From: Kutzneria viridogrisea
GTDB lineage: Bacteria; Actinomycetota; Actinomycetes; Mycobacteriales; Pseudonocardiaceae
Direction: 5' to 3'
Assembly (NCBI GenBank): GCA_014138725.1
Contig: JACJID010000004.1
Coordinates: forward strand, 1 to 64,000
Length of the DNA: 64,000 nt
The notes under the pieces are model-generated. The model ran no database searches. It was given only the letters and a program-made list of their open reading frames with translations, and was not told the origin of the DNA. Below are positions 40,558 through 50,094 of the stretch, one piece after another (the stretch's first letter is position 1; every line of letters starts with the position of its first letter). Position numbers and translations under genes: made by a program.

Positions 40558-42879
40558 TCAGCAGGCCCCTGCGTCCTGCCAGACCGCCCACGACCCCGGC
40601 GCACCGGGCTCCGCCCCGGTCGAGTACCAGGTGGAGTTCCACTTGTGCCCGGCGTGCGACACCGTCTCGCCCGGGCCGTAGGCGGTGGCGGCGTTCCACT
40701 CCGCGATCCCGCCGCAGCCGCCCGGCGTGCCGGTGACGGTCAGCGTGAAGGTCACCGCGTGTGCGGCGCCCGTTCCGGTGCCGGTGACCGTGACGCTGTA
40801 GGTCCCCGGCGCGGTGTCGGCGGTGGTGGAGATCGTCAGCTTCGAGGAGCCGCCGGAGGTCACCGAGGACGGGCTGAACGCCGCGGTGGCACCGGAGGGC
40901 AGGCCCGCCGCGCTGAACGTGACCGACTGCGCGCTGCCCGCGGTGGTGGCCGTGGACACCGTGCTGGTCACCGAGGACCCGGCCGTGGCCGAGCCGCTGG
41001 TCGGGTCGAGCGCCACCGAGAAGTCGTTGGTGGGCGTGCTGCCACCGACGGTCAGGCTGTAGGTGGCGGTGTGGCTGGTGCTGCCGGTGCCCTTCACGGT
41101 GATCGTGTAGGTGCCCGAGGCCGCGCTGGCCGAGGCGTTCACGGTCATCGTCGAGGACGAGCCGGAGGTCACCGAGGACGGGCTGAAGGACACGGTCACC
41201 CCGGCGGGCTGGCCGGTCGCGGTCAGCGCCACGGACTGCGCGTTGCCGGTGGTGGTCGTGGTCTGCACCGTGGAGGTCACCGAGGCGCCCGGCTGCACCG
41301 TGCCCGAGCTCGGGCTCAGCGCGAGGCTGAAGTCGTTGGTGGGCGTGCTGGTGCAGTTCGGGTCCCCGGACTGGGCGGGCACGCTGACGGCGTTCCACGC
41401 GGCCTTGACCGAGTTGTACTGGGCGCAGGTCGGGTCCAGGTTCTTGGCCGCGGTCAGCGTGGCGGTGCGGTAGCGGCGGTAGGACATGCCGGAGGTCTTG
41501 AGCAGCATGGCGTTGTAGAACACCTTGCCCGCGTTCTGGATGCCGATGCCGGTGACCGTGGAGTTGTCGCAGGTCGGGCTCTGCGCGGAACCCTCGGCCA
41601 GCAGGTAGAACCAGTGGTTGAGCGGACCGGCCGCCGCGTGCACCTCGGTGCTGGGGATGGCGCTGGAGTAGCAGTTCGGGTCCCCGTTGACCGAGGAGGG
41701 GTTCTGCATGTTGCGGATCGGGCCGTTGCCGACCAGGTTGATCGACTCGCCGACGGTGTAGTCCGGCACGTCGTAGGGTGCGGGCTCGTTGGTGTAGGCC
41801 TCGGTCAGCGCGCCGAAGATGTCGCCGGTGCCCTCACCCAGCCCGGCCTCGGTGCCCGCGCCGCCGGGGGTGTACTGGTCGATGGCGTGCCCGTGCTCGT
41901 GGCCCACCACGTCCATCGAGCCGATCCACTCGTTGGCCTGGTTGTGACCGATCTCGATGTGGTCGCCGGTCCAGTAGGCGTTGATGTCGCCCAGGCCGAC
42001 CTTCACCGTGACGCCGCGGCCGTTACCGTCGATCCCGTTGCGGCCCAACCAGTTCTTCAGCATGTCCCACTCGTGCTGGGTGGACCAGAGCACGTCCACG
42101 CAGCCGGTCTCCTTGCTGGTGGCGTTGCCGTTGCCGAAGTTGTTGCTGGCCTTGGTGAACGGCTGGCTGGTGGAGTAGTCCACGCACTGGAGGCCGGGCC
42201 GGGTCGCGTCCACCGTGCTGTTGTTGCTGGTGGCGATCGTCAGCGGGTTGGGGCCGTTCCACTGGCTGGTTCCGGTGCCCGCCCGGACGTCGTCGCGGGT
42301 GCCCTCCACGGCACCGGTGCGCGCGTTGACGTAGACGTGCAGCCTGCTCGGCGCCCCGGACTTGGCCTTGCCGGTCAGCACCGACTCGTACACCAGGGTG
42401 CCGGTTCCCCCGGCAAGCACGGACAGGGTCGTGCTCACATGACTGTCCACACGGGACAGTTGGTCGGCGGCGATCGTGTCGGCCTTCTCCGGGCTGAGCT
42501 TGGGCGCCGTGTTCAGCGCCAGCGTGCCCTTGTTCGCCGACACGGTGTCGAGCACCTTGCCCGCGGCGTCGGTGGCCACCACGGCGTCACCGCCGATCAC
42601 CGGCAGGCCCTTGTAGGTGCGGTCGTAGGACAGGTAGTACAGATCCCGCTTGCCCGGGTTGCCGCCCTGGTAGACGGCTCTGCGGGTGAACTGCTCATCG
42701 GGGCCCTTGGCCAGGGCGTCCAGGCCGGAGGCCGCGGCGGAGTCACCGGCACTGATGGCCAGGGACTTGGCGTCGGCGGTCACCGCGCCCGGCACCACAG
42801 GGGCCGCGGCGCTGGTGCTGACTTGCAGGGACACAGCCGCCAGGCAGGCGGCCGAGAGCGCGACAACGGTTCGTCTCAC
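40558..42879 (-). CDS. Secreted M4-family metalloprotease with repeat domains and CBM5/12-like tail
   Basis: 773 residues. Signal peptide 1-25; FTP/PepSY propeptide to about 195; M4 catalytic domain about 205-505 with zinc motif H327-E-H-G-H331 and E349 in [10 protein letters not shown]. The middle of the zinc motif is HG rather than the family-typical LT. Two ~104-residue Ser/Thr-rich beta domains, 512-614 and 615-719, are near copies (both begin TPTNDFS and contain FSPSSVTSG). Residues 720-773 resemble a carbohydrate-binding module 5/12 ([24 protein letters not shown]). It is predicted to be secreted and to bind polysaccharide. GTG start behind GAGGAG. An inverted repeat lies at 42930. Confidence 0.9.
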   Translation of the reverse strand: MRRTVVALSAACLAAVSLQVSTSAAAPVVPGAVTADAKSLAISAGDSAAASGLDALAKGPDEQFTRRAVYQGGNPGKRDLYYLSYDRTYKGLPVIGGDAVVATDAAGKVLDTVSANKGTLALNTAPKLSPEKADTIAADQLSRVDSHVSTTLSVLAGGTGTLVYESVLTGKAKSGAPSRLHVYVNARTGAVEGTRDDVRAGTGTSQWNGPNPLTIATSNNSTVDATRPGLQCVDYSTSQPFTKASNNFGNGNATSKETGCVDVLWSTQHEWDMLKNWLGRNGIDGNGRGVTVKVGLGDINAYWTGDHIEIGHNQANEWIGSMDVVGHEHGHAIDQYTPGGAGTEAGLGEGTGDIFGALTEAYTNEPAPYDVPDYTVGESINLVGNGPIRNMQNPSSVNGDPNCYSSAIPSTEVHAAAGPLNHWFYLLAEGSAQSPTCDNSTVTGIGIQNAGKVFYNAMLLKTSGMSYRRYRTATLTAAKNLDPTCAQYNSVKAAWNAVSVPAQSGDPNCTSTPTNDFSLALSPSSGTVQPGASVTSTVQTTTTTGNAQSVALTATGQPAGVTVSFSPSSVTSGSSSTMTVNASASAASGTYTITVKGTGSTSHTATYSLTVGGSTPTNDFSVALDPTSGSATAGSSVTSTVSTATTAGSAQSVTFSAAGLPSGATAAFSPSSVTSGGSSKLTISTTADTAPGTYSVTVTGTGTGAAHAVTFTLTVTGTPGGCGGIAEWNAATAYGPGETVSHAGHKWNSTWYSTGAEPGAPGSWAVWQDAGAC

Positions 42880-42929
42880 GCTAGCTCCTCAAGAGGACAG
42901 GGGTCTGGAAGAGATCGCGCTACCAACAT

Positions 42930-42947
42930 GGTGATCAACCGATCACC
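42930..42947 (-). promoter_or_regulatory. Inverted repeat GGTGATC-AACC-GATCACC
   Basis: Perfect 7-bp arms with a 4-base spacer, 51 bp upstream of the protease start. Probable operator; the regulator is not known. Confidence 0.45.
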
Positions 42948-43070
42948 CCGTCAACGACCCGCCACCCTTGCCGACACCCTTGACGTGGTCTGAACCAAAT
43001 CAGGCAATCGTCAACCGGGCGGCGGCATGCTGGGCAGCGGGTCGCGACGTGTCCCGCATCCGTTACGGAG

Positions 43071-44150
43071 TCATGGCCGCAGAACGGTCACCGCGAACCG
43101 CCCGTTGCCCGCCGCGGCATGCGCGACCGCCTTCTCGGCCTCGTCGAGGGCGAACTCGGTGACCTCGAACTGGCCCAGGTCCAGCAGACCCGATCGGACC
43201 AGCTCGATGAGGCGAGCGTTGGTCTCCGGCGGGAACATCCACTGCCCCTGGACGGTGATGCTGTTGCGCATGATCCACGGGTAGGGCAGGGCGAGGTCCT
43301 CGCCGCCGAGCATGCCGACCCCGCCCATCAGCACGACCCTGCCGCGCTCGCGGACGGTCATGGCGGCGGCCCGCACCGGCCTCGTCCCCGCGGTGGGCGG
43401 CAGCAGGTCGAGCACCACGTCGATCGGGCCGGGCGCCGCCTGCTTCATCCGCTGGCGGTCCGTCTCCTCGTCACCGGTCAGCGACACGGTGCGCAGTCGC
43501 GGGCCGAACCGTCGTTCGAGGTCGGCCAGCACTGCCCCGTTGCGGCCCGGCGCCACGACGCACCCGGCGCCCATCGCGAGCGCGACGGCCACGGCGGCGC
43601 TGCCGAAGTTCCCGGTCGCGCCGCTGATCAGGACCGTCTCGCCGGCCGTCAGCCCGGCCGCGAGCAGACCGCCGTAGGGCACCAGGCACACGCCCAGCGC
43701 GGTCCACCGCCCTGCCTGGGCCGGGTCGATCGACCCGAGCGGGAAGACGTTCTCGGTCGGTACCAGCAACTGCTCGGCGAAGGAGCCCTGCCCGTAGTGC
43801 TTCTGTAGGTGCAGGCCGCCCTCGCCGCGGGCGCTCCAGCCCTGCAGGGTGATGTCCGGGGTCAGCACGCCGTCCCGCGAGCGCACGGTCGGGTCGCACA
43901 GCACCCAGTCCCCCACGGCGAGCCGGGTCGCGTCCGGTCCGAAGGCGCGCACGCGGCCGACCGCCCCGAGTCCGGGCACCACCGGGAGGGTGAGCAGGTA
44001 CCGCCGTGCACCGCTGAAGACCTCATCCGTGTAAGGCAGCACGGCCGTCGCCACGACGTCGACGATCACCTCACCGGTACCCAGCTTCGGGTCCGGCACT
44101 TCCTGCACCGACAGTGGCGCGCCGAATTCCTTCAGAACCGCGGCTCTCAT
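43071..44150 (-). CDS. Zinc-type alcohol dehydrogenase/quinone oxidoreductase family protein
   Basis: 359 residues, medium-chain dehydrogenase fold. The N-terminal GroES-like part begins RAAVLKEFGAPLSVQEVPDP; the NAD(P) loop is TVLISGATGNFGSAAVAVALAMG; and VRERGRVVLMGGVGML is the usual strand near the nicotinamide site. It lacks the structural-zinc Cys cluster, which fits the zinc-free quinone-reductase branch. The start region faces an XRE-type regulator at 44278, with the palindrome GTCCTAGGAC between them, suggesting direct control by that regulator. Confidence 0.85.
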   Translation of the reverse strand: MRAAVLKEFGAPLSVQEVPDPKLGTGEVIVDVVATAVLPYTDEVFSGARRYLLTLPVVPGLGAVGRVRAFGPDATRLAVGDWVLCDPTVRSRDGVLTPDITLQGWSARGEGGLHLQKHYGQGSFAEQLLVPTENVFPLGSIDPAQAGRWTALGVCLVPYGGLLAAGLTAGETVLISGATGNFGSAAVAVALAMGAGCVVAPGRNGAVLADLERRFGPRLRTVSLTGDEETDRQRMKQAAPGPIDVVLDLLPPTAGTRPVRAAAMTVRERGRVVLMGGVGMLGGEDLALPYPWIMRNSITVQGQWMFPPETNARLIELVRSGLLDLGQFEVTEFALDEAEKAVAHAAAGNGRFAVTVLRP

Positions 44151-44234
44151 GGTGTTTCCGCCCTCTCCGGACCAGTCTCGTCAGAACCGGACCCATCGTG
44201 GGCGGCCCACGCCACCGCATCCAGAACTAGTATT

Positions 44235-44244
44235 GTCCTAGGAC
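44235..44244. promoter_or_regulatory. Palindrome GTCCTAGGAC between divergent genes
   Basis: A perfect 10-bp palindrome in an AT-richer stretch, 33 bp upstream of the XRE regulator start and 84 bp from the dehydrogenase start. Probable operator of the XRE protein for both genes. Confidence 0.55.
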
Positions 44245-44277
44245 TGCGCAGTGCCACCCTGCCGAAAGGTGACGATC

Positions 44278-45066
44278 ATGTCCGAGCACCGCAGCGGACT
44301 CGGTGAGTTCCTGCGCTCCCGTCGGGAGAGGCTGACTCCCGAGGCGGTCGGCCTGCCCACCCGCCCCAGGCGCCGCACGCCCGGCCTGCGCCGCGAGGAA
44401 GTGGCCGAGCTGGCCGGAATCGGGGTGGACTGGTACATCCGCCTCGAACAGGGCCGGACCGTCAGCCCCTCGACCGCCACGATCGACGCCCTGGCCCAGG
44501 CGCTTCGACTCAACGACACCGAACGCGTCCATCTGCGGACGCTGGCCCGCGCCCCGGCGAAGGCCCCCTTCGTCCGCGAACGCGTGCCGAGCGGGCTCAG
44601 GCGCCTCGTCGAGAGCCTCGGCCACCCGGCCTACCTCACCGGCCGTCGCTGGGACGTGCTGGCGTGGAACTCCGCCGCCGCCGACCTGATCACCGACTTC
44701 GGTCAGATCGCCGAGGAGAACCGCAACATCCTCGACTACCTCCTGCTCGACCCCGGGGCCCGGCGCCTGTTCGGTGACGTCTGGGCCAGCCAGGCCAAAC
44801 ACGTCGTGGCCCAGTTCCGCGCGGTACACGACCTGTGGGCCCCGGACCCGGCGTTCACGCGGCTGTCGGCCCGGCTCCGCCACGGCTGTCCCGAGTTCGG
44901 CACCTGGTGGGAACAACACGAGGTGCTCGGCAGCGGGGCGGGCCAGAAGCTCCTGCACCATCCCGCCAGGGGCACGCTCCGCTTCGACTACGCGACCTTC
45001 CAGGCCAACGAGGACCCCGCGCTGCGACTGACGATCTACACCCCGGCCGGGCCGACACTGGTCTGA
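44278..45066 (+). CDS. XRE-family regulator with MmyB-like ligand-binding domain
   Basis: 262 residues. Residues 5-75 are an XRE helix-turn-helix (LGEFLRSRRERLTPEAVG... GLRREEVAELAGIGVDWYIRLEQGR), and residues 100-260 are the MmyB-like PAS-type domain (YLTGRRWDVLAWNSAAADLI ... FDYATFQANEDPALRLTIYTP), a family that can bind fatty-acid-like ligands. The ATG at 44278 follows AAAGGTGA. Divergent from the dehydrogenase at 43071, its likely target; this pairing of an MmyB-type regulator and a reductase is common in actinomycetes. Confidence 0.9.
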   Translation: MSEHRSGLGEFLRSRRERLTPEAVGLPTRPRRRTPGLRREEVAELAGIGVDWYIRLEQGRTVSPSTATIDALAQALRLNDTERVHLRTLARAPAKAPFVRERVPSGLRRLVESLGHPAYLTGRRWDVLAWNSAAADLITDFGQIAEENRNILDYLLLDPGARRLFGDVWASQAKHVVAQFRAVHDLWAPDPAFTRLSARLRHGCPEFGTWWEQHEVLGSGAGQKLLHHPARGTLRFDYATFQANEDPALRLTIYTPAGPTLV

Positions 45067-45132
45067 ACCTATTCAGCTCCGGCCGCGTACGTGTCGAGCG
45101 CCAGGCATCGACGCGAGGAGGAGGTCGGCGGG

Positions 45133-46305
45133 ATGATCAGCAGGAGGGCGTTGCTTGGCGGCGCCGCGGCACTGGCCGTGGCCGCGCCCGCGGGGGCGGC
45201 GATCGCGACCTGGACCACCGGCGCCACGGCCGCACCCGCCCCGGCGGGCCTGCGGCTGCGCGTGGTCAACAAGACCGGGGTGCACGCCAACAACGCGCTG
45301 TCCATGTACGTCGTGGGCACCGACCTGGCCAGCGGCAACCAGGCGTTCGTCCGCGGGGACGGCACGCTGGGCGCGGTGTCGTTGTCGGACAACGGGCCCG
45401 GCGGCTTCGCCGACCTGAGCATCCCGTTCCCGGCGAGCGGGGACGCGGAGCTCACCCTGCCGAGGATGTCCGGCCGGGTCTACTTCTCCGCCAACGACAA
45501 GCTGAGGTTCACCGTGGTCGCGGACGGGGCGGGCAAGCCCGCGCTGCGGTTCCCTGCCGGGTGGGTGCGCACCGATCCGAGCTTCGGCGTGCTGCACGAC
45601 TGGGTGGAGTTCACCTTCAACGAGGCCGGGATGTTCTGCAACACCACCATGGTCGACATGTTCAGCATGCCGCTGGCGATCCGGCTGGACGGCCAGCGCT
45701 CGCAGACCACCGGCACGCTGGTCCCCGGCGGCCGGGCCAGGGTGCTGTCCGCACTGGCCGCCGACCCGGTGTTCGGCAAGCTGGTCGTGGACGGCGGGCA
45801 GCGGGTGATCGCCCCCGGCCACGGCATCGAGGCGGGCCTGTTCCCCGCCGACTTCCTGGACTCCCACATCCAGCAGGTCTGGACCAGGTACCAGTCCACC
45901 GACATGGTCGTCACCACGGACCGGGGCAGGTTCACCGGGCGGGTCGCCGGGGAGGTGCTGACCTTCTCCGGCGGGGTGGCGCCGATCAGGAAGCCGTCCA
46001 CAAAGGACGTTCTGTTCTGCGACGGCGCACTGGCCGCGCGCAACGACGGCGTCACCGGCCCGGTCGCGGCCGTGCTCGGCGCCGCGCTCAACCGCACCAC
46101 CCTGCTGGACACCAGCGCCCAGCCCGCCACGGACCCGCAGCGGTTCTACCGTGCCGCCGCGACGAACCTGTACTCGAAGGTCATGCACGCCAACAGCGTG
46201 GACGGCAGGGCCTACGGCTTCGCGTTCGACGACGTCGCCGGCTTCGCCGCGTTCGTCCAGGACCCCGCGCCCACCGCGATGACGATCACCCTGACCCCGT
46301 TCTGA
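45133..46305 (+). CDS. Secreted GH64 beta-1,3-glucanase
   Basis: 390 residues. The N-terminus MISRRALLGGAAALAVAAP is a twin-arginine signal. The mature part starts RLRVVNKTGVHANNALSMYVVG and continues through VEFTFNEAGMFCNTTMVDMFSMPLAIRL, a GH64 core signature, then YSKVMHANSVDGRAYGFAFDDVAG near the end, also typical. GH64 enzymes release laminaripentaose from beta-1,3-glucan, as in fungal walls. The ATG at 45133 follows GAGGAGGAGG at workable spacing. A strong hairpin terminator follows. Confidence 0.9.
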   Translation: MISRRALLGGAAALAVAAPAGAAIATWTTGATAAPAPAGLRLRVVNKTGVHANNALSMYVVGTDLASGNQAFVRGDGTLGAVSLSDNGPGGFADLSIPFPASGDAELTLPRMSGRVYFSANDKLRFTVVADGAGKPALRFPAGWVRTDPSFGVLHDWVEFTFNEAGMFCNTTMVDMFSMPLAIRLDGQRSQTTGTLVPGGRARVLSALAADPVFGKLVVDGGQRVIAPGHGIEAGLFPADFLDSHIQQVWTRYQSTDMVVTTDRGRFTGRVAGEVLTFSGGVAPIRKPSTKDVLFCDGALAARNDGVTGPVAAVLGAALNRTTLLDTSAQPATDPQRFYRAAATNLYSKVMHANSVDGRAYGFAFDDVAGFAAFVQDPAPTAMTITLTPF

Positions 46306-46309
46306 CGCC

Positions 46310-46344
46310 GTGCCCCTTGGGACCTCGCAGGTCCCAAGGGGCAC
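46310..46344. terminator. Perfect 16-bp hairpin terminator
   Basis: GTGCCCCTTGGGACCT (46310-46325) pairs with AGGTCCCAAGGGGCAC (46329-46344), loop CGC. It lies between the convergent stops of the GH64 gene and the ABC importer operon and can terminate both. Confidence 0.85.
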
Positions 46345-46350
46345 GCTCGA

Positions 46351-47115
46351 TCAGTGCCGGATCAGCTGGGCGACCTCGGTGCGCAGCCGCACGAAGGTCT
46401 CACTGCCCCGGGTGGTGATCTGGTCGCGCGGACCCGGCAGGTCCACCTTGAGCGTCTCCACCACGGTCGAGGGCGAACCGGACAGCACGAGCACCCGGTC
46501 GGCCAGGTACACGCTCTCGTCGATGTCGTGGGTCACCAGCAGCACCGTCATGTCCGCCTCCTCGCGGACCTTGAGCACCAGGTCCTCCAGGTCCGCCCTG
46601 GTCTGGGCGTCCACCGAGGCGAAGGGCTCGTCCATCAGCATCAGCGCGGGCCGGTACGCCAGCGCCCGCGCGATGCAGACCCGCTGCTGCATGCCCCCGG
46701 ACAGCTGCCAGGGGTGCTTGCCCGCCGCCTTGCTCAGGCCGACCCAGGACAGCGCCTCGGCGACCCGGTCCCGGCGTTGCGCCTTGGACAGTCCCCGGTC
46801 GCGCAGCGGGAACTCCACGTTGCCCGCCACGGTCCGCCAGGGCAGCAGCGAACGGCTGTAGTCCTGGAACACCACGGCCAGGTCGTCCGGCACGCCGGAA
46901 ACCGCATTCCCGTGGAGCGAGACCGATCCCTTGCTCGGCTCGAGCAGCCCGGCCACGCAGCGCAGCAGGGTGGACTTGCCGCAGCCCGAGGGCCCCACGA
47001 TGCACACCAGCTCGCCAGGCTCCACCGTGAACGACACCTCGCCGACCGCGGTGTGCGCCTTGTCCCCGCTGCCGTAGGTGTGCCCGAGCCCGCTGACGTC
47101 CAACATGCCGTTCAC
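46351..47115 (-). CDS. ABC transporter ATPase (SsuB/TauB-like)
   Basis: 254 residues. Walker A GPSGCGKST, Q-loop VFQDYSRSLLPW, signature QLSGGMQQRV, Walker B LMLMDEPFASVD and the switch His in VLLVTHDID are all present; the LLPWRTVAGNVEFPLRDRG stretch is typical of nitrate/sulfonate/taurine ATPases. The GTG at 47115 overlaps the permease stop (GTGA); an ATG three codons in (47106) is an alternative. Energises the two permeases encoded upstream. Confidence 0.93.
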   Translation of the reverse strand: MNGMLDVSGLGHTYGSGDKAHTAVGEVSFTVEPGELVCIVGPSGCGKSTLLRCVAGLLEPSKGSVSLHGNAVSGVPDDLAVVFQDYSRSLLPWRTVAGNVEFPLRDRGLSKAQRRDRVAEALSWVGLSKAAGKHPWQLSGGMQQRVCIARALAYRPALMLMDEPFASVDAQTRADLEDLVLKVREEADMTVLLVTHDIDESVYLADRVLVLSGSPSTVVETLKVDLPGPRDQITTRGSETFVRLRTEVAQLIRH

Positions 47116-47897
47116 TGCTCCCACCCCATCGCGCCGCGGTGCCAGGCGAGCAGGCGGTGCTCGACCTGGAGCAGCACCCTGTTGAACACGTAGCCGAGCA
47201 GGCTGATCAGCACGATCCACGCCCACATGCCGGGCAGGTCCACCTGGCCCTGCGCGGTGCCCAGCTGGTAGCCGATGCCGCTGGTGCTGCCGCCCAGCTC
47301 GGAGATCACCATCAGGATCAGTGAGATGGACAGGCTCACCCGCAGTCCCGCGAAGATCTTGGGCGAGGCCGCGGGCAGCACCACGCCCAGCACCCAGCGA
47401 CCGCGGGAGATGCGGAACGCCCTGGCGGTGTCGACCTTGACCTGGTCCACCGACCGGGCCCCGTCCATCGTGTTGAGCAGCACGGGCCAGATCACGCCGA
47501 ACAGGATCACGGCGATCTCCATCCGGCTGTCGATGCCGAAGGCCACGATGAACACCGGCACCAGCAGCGGGGGCGGCAGGGTGCGCAGGAAGCTGAACAG
47601 GAACTCGAAGTAGTCGGCGACCACCCGGGAACGGCCCAGCCCCAGGCCGATCACCACGCCCAGCACCGAGGCCACCGCCCAGGCACCGAGCAGCCGGGCC
47701 ACGCTGGGCAGCACGTTGGTGCCCAGCAGCGGGGACAGCCACAGCCGCCCCGCGGCGCCCGCGATCTGCACCGGTGGCGGGAAGTACGGGTTGGCCGCCC
47801 GCGCGGCGAGCACCTGCCACAGCAGCAGCGCGCCGAGGAAGACCAGCCAGCGCTGGACCGTGCGAACCCTGTTCTGCGGCAACGAGATGGCGGTCAT
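47112..47897 (-). CDS. ABC transporter permease (SsuC/TauC-like)
   Basis: 261 residues, about six membrane segments. The EAA-like cytoplasmic loop lies in DTARAFRISRGRWVLGVVLPAASPKIFAGLRVSLSISL. It resembles permeases of the nitrate/sulfonate/taurine type. The ATG overlaps the stop of the preceding permease (ATGA). Two different permeases in one operon suggest a heterodimeric channel. Confidence 0.92.
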   Translation of the reverse strand: MTAISLPQNRVRTVQRWLVFLGALLLWQVLAARAANPYFPPPVQIAGAAGRLWLSPLLGTNVLPSVARLLGAWAVASVLGVVIGLGLGRSRVVADYFEFLFSFLRTLPPPLLVPVFIVAFGIDSRMEIAVILFGVIWPVLLNTMDGARSVDQVKVDTARAFRISRGRWVLGVVLPAASPKIFAGLRVSLSISLILMVISELGGSTSGIGYQLGTAQGQVDLPGMWAWIVLISLLGYVFNRVLLQVEHRLLAWHRGAMGWEQ

Positions 47898-48661
47898 GCC
47901 GTGGCCCCCTCAGGTCCCCAGGACACCCACTTGCGCTGCACCAGCGAGAAGCCGGCGTTGACCAGGCAGCCGAACACCCCGGCGAACACCGCGGCGGCCA
48001 GCACCACGTCCATCCGCCCGCCGCTGGTGCCCCACACGTAGGCGTACTGCCCCAGCCCGACGCTGCCCCCGGCGAGGAACTCGGTGCCCACCACGGCGAT
48101 CAGCGCGATGGAGGCCGAGATGCGCACCCCGGTGAGCACGAACGGGCTGATGCTGGGCAGGGTCACGGTGAGGAAGGTGCGGGCCCTGCCCACCCGGAAG
48201 GACCGTGCCGTGTCGGCCAGTTGCGGGTCCACCTCGCCCAGGGCGTAGATGGTGTTCATCAGCGTGGGCCAGGCCGCGGCGAAGGCGGCCAGCACGATCT
48301 TGGTCTGCGCGTCGGTGCCCAGCAGCGAGATCACCAGCGGGATCAGCGCAACGGCGGGCAGCGGGCGCAGGAACTCCACGATCGGCATGGCGATGGCGCG
48401 CAGCACCGGCACGCTGCCCAGCACCAGGCCGAGCAGCACGGCCAGCACCACCGCGCAGCCCAGCGCGATGGCCCAGGACAGCACCGTGGACACCACGTCC
48501 ACCAGGAACTTCCGGTCGGCGAACAGCCCCACGAAGCGGGCCAGCACCTCCGAGGCCGGGGGCACCGACTTCGGCGAGACCAGACCGGACCGGCTGGCGG
48601 CCTCCCACAGCAGCAGGAAGCCGACCAGCCCCACGAGCTTGCGGACCAGGCTCGGCATCAT
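47894..48661 (-). CDS. ABC transporter permease (SsuC/TauC-like)
   Basis: 255 residues, about six membrane segments. The EAA-like loop is DTARSFRVGRARTFLTVTLPSISPFVLTGVRISASIAL. It shares pattern with the next permease but is clearly a separate sequence. It starts 4 bp after the binding-protein gene; two adjacent ATGs (48661 and 48658) are possible starts. Confidence 0.92.
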   Translation of the reverse strand: MMPSLVRKLVGLVGFLLLWEAASRSGLVSPKSVPPASEVLARFVGLFADRKFLVDVVSTVLSWAIALGCAVVLAVLLGLVLGSVPVLRAIAMPIVEFLRPLPAVALIPLVISLLGTDAQTKIVLAAFAAAWPTLMNTIYALGEVDPQLADTARSFRVGRARTFLTVTLPSISPFVLTGVRISASIALIAVVGTEFLAGGSVGLGQYAYVWGTSGGRMDVVLAAAVFAGVFGCLVNAGFSLVQRKWVSWGPEGATA

Positions 48662-48665
48662 GGCC

Positions 48666-49685
48666 TCAGCTCGCGGGGGCCGGGACCACGAGAGCGCTCA
48701 CGTCCATCGGTTGTTGCAGGTAGCCGTAGGTCTTCATCAGGGTGGCCACGCGCTGCAACCGGGTGGCGTCCACCGAGGTCGGGTACACGCCCAGCTTGAG
48801 CAGGGCCACGCTCTGCCGGTCGACACCGGTCAGCTCGGGCAGCACGGTGGCCAGGGTGGTGCGGTCGGCGGCGGCCTTCTGGGCCTTGACCATCGCACGC
48901 TGGAAGGCGGTCACCGCGGGACCGTTGCCGCTGATGAACTTGTTGGTGGCCACGTAACCGCTGAGCGGGATGTCGCTGGTGGCCCCGGTCACGATCTTGA
49001 ACGTGGGCTGCGCGCCGAACTGCTGCTCCGCCTGCGTGACATAGGGCTCCAGGTCGCCGCCCGCGTCGATGGTGCCGCTGTCGAGCGCCTTGGGGATGTC
49101 CGGGAACTTCACCTCGACGTAGTTCGGGGAATTCGGGTCCACGCCATTGTCCTGGAGCACGGCCTTAATCAGCAGCTCGACGATGTTTCCCTTGGCATGC
49201 ACGGAAACCTTCTTGCCCGCCAGGTCCTTGGGCGCGCGGATTCCGGACTCCGGCTTGGCGAGCAGCACCATCGAGTCGGGGGTGCCCTGGTAGGCGTCGG
49301 AGATGACCTTGCCGTCCAATGCCTTCTTGGCGATCGCCTGGAAGTACGAGACGTAGTTCATCAGGGTGACGTCGATCTCGCCGCTGGTCAGTGCGGGCAA
49401 GGTTTGGTTGACGGAGGGGTAGACCTTCACCTCCGCGTCCAGGCCCTCCTCGGCGAAGAAACCCTTGGCCTGGGCGAGTTTGACCGGGGCGTCGTCCACC
49501 AGCGAGATGATGCCGACCTTGATCTTTGTTCGCCCACCGGACTGCGCGGTGCCGTCCTGGCCACTGGAACCGTTGAGCAGACTGCAACCGCTGGTCAGGA
49601 CCGCGAGCGCGGTCACGGCTGCCAGCGCGGCCCGGCGAGCACCACCACCCGTTCGGCGGACGGGTGGGGTGGGGCGGGTAGCCAT
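48666..49685 (-). CDS. ABC transporter substrate-binding lipoprotein (SsuA/TauA-like)
   Basis: 339 residues. A lipoprotein signal ends in the lipobox LTSGC (Cys about 34). The mature protein has the SsuA/ThiY-type pattern: KIKVGIISLVDDAPVKLAQAKGFFAEEGLDAEV, LPALTSGEIDVTLMNYVSYFQAIAKK and APKDLAGKKVSVHAKGN. It binds a small substrate such as a sulfonate, nitrate or thiamine precursor; no neighbouring catabolic gene identifies which. First gene of a four-gene importer operon. Confidence 0.92.
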   Translation of the reverse strand: MATRPTPPVRRTGGGARRAALAAVTALAVLTSGCSLLNGSSGQDGTAQSGGRTKIKVGIISLVDDAPVKLAQAKGFFAEEGLDAEVKVYPSVNQTLPALTSGEIDVTLMNYVSYFQAIAKKALDGKVISDAYQGTPDSMVLLAKPESGIRAPKDLAGKKVSVHAKGNIVELLIKAVLQDNGVDPNSPNYVEVKFPDIPKALDSGTIDAGGDLEPYVTQAEQQFGAQPTFKIVTGATSDIPLSGYVATNKFISGNGPAVTAFQRAMVKAQKAAADRTTLATVLPELTGVDRQSVALLKLGVYPTSVDATRLQRVATLMKTYGYLQQPMDVSALVVPAPAS

Positions 49686-50094
49686 CAGTGAACTCTCCTC
49701 ACGAGGGGCCGATCGGGGGATCGGGGGTGATCCAAATGCGGGGTGCGGCCATTACGGGGGGGCCGCCGTAGCAGATCGAACACTGTGCGTGATTCAATCG
49801 TCAATATGGATGACGCTTGATGGAGTGAGGTTGTTCAGGTCGGTCTACAGCGAGCCCCCAACAGTCACGAAGACCACAAGTCGTCACCAGGTTTCTTACG
49901 TTGCAGGATCATCTCCACACCGCCAGGACCAGTCCAGCCCGCCAAAGGCTTGATCAGACTCCCCCGAAGGCACCACTATGCGCATATCCCTGCATGGATC
50001 TACTCCGAACGGCGGTATGGAATGAGCCCGGGGCACTCCAAGATCCACCTTCGGCGAACCATGCCCGATTCGATCACTGGGGAGTGTGCTGACT
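49686..50094. promoter_or_regulatory. 409-bp divergent promoter region between importer and conservon
   Basis: No gene is credible here. Close to the binding-protein start are two tandem GATCGGGG copies (49711-49718, 49719-49726). A relatively AT-rich stretch around 49785-49825 probably holds the importer promoter, and the conservon promoter lies toward 50050. No strong palindrome is seen. Confidence 0.4.
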
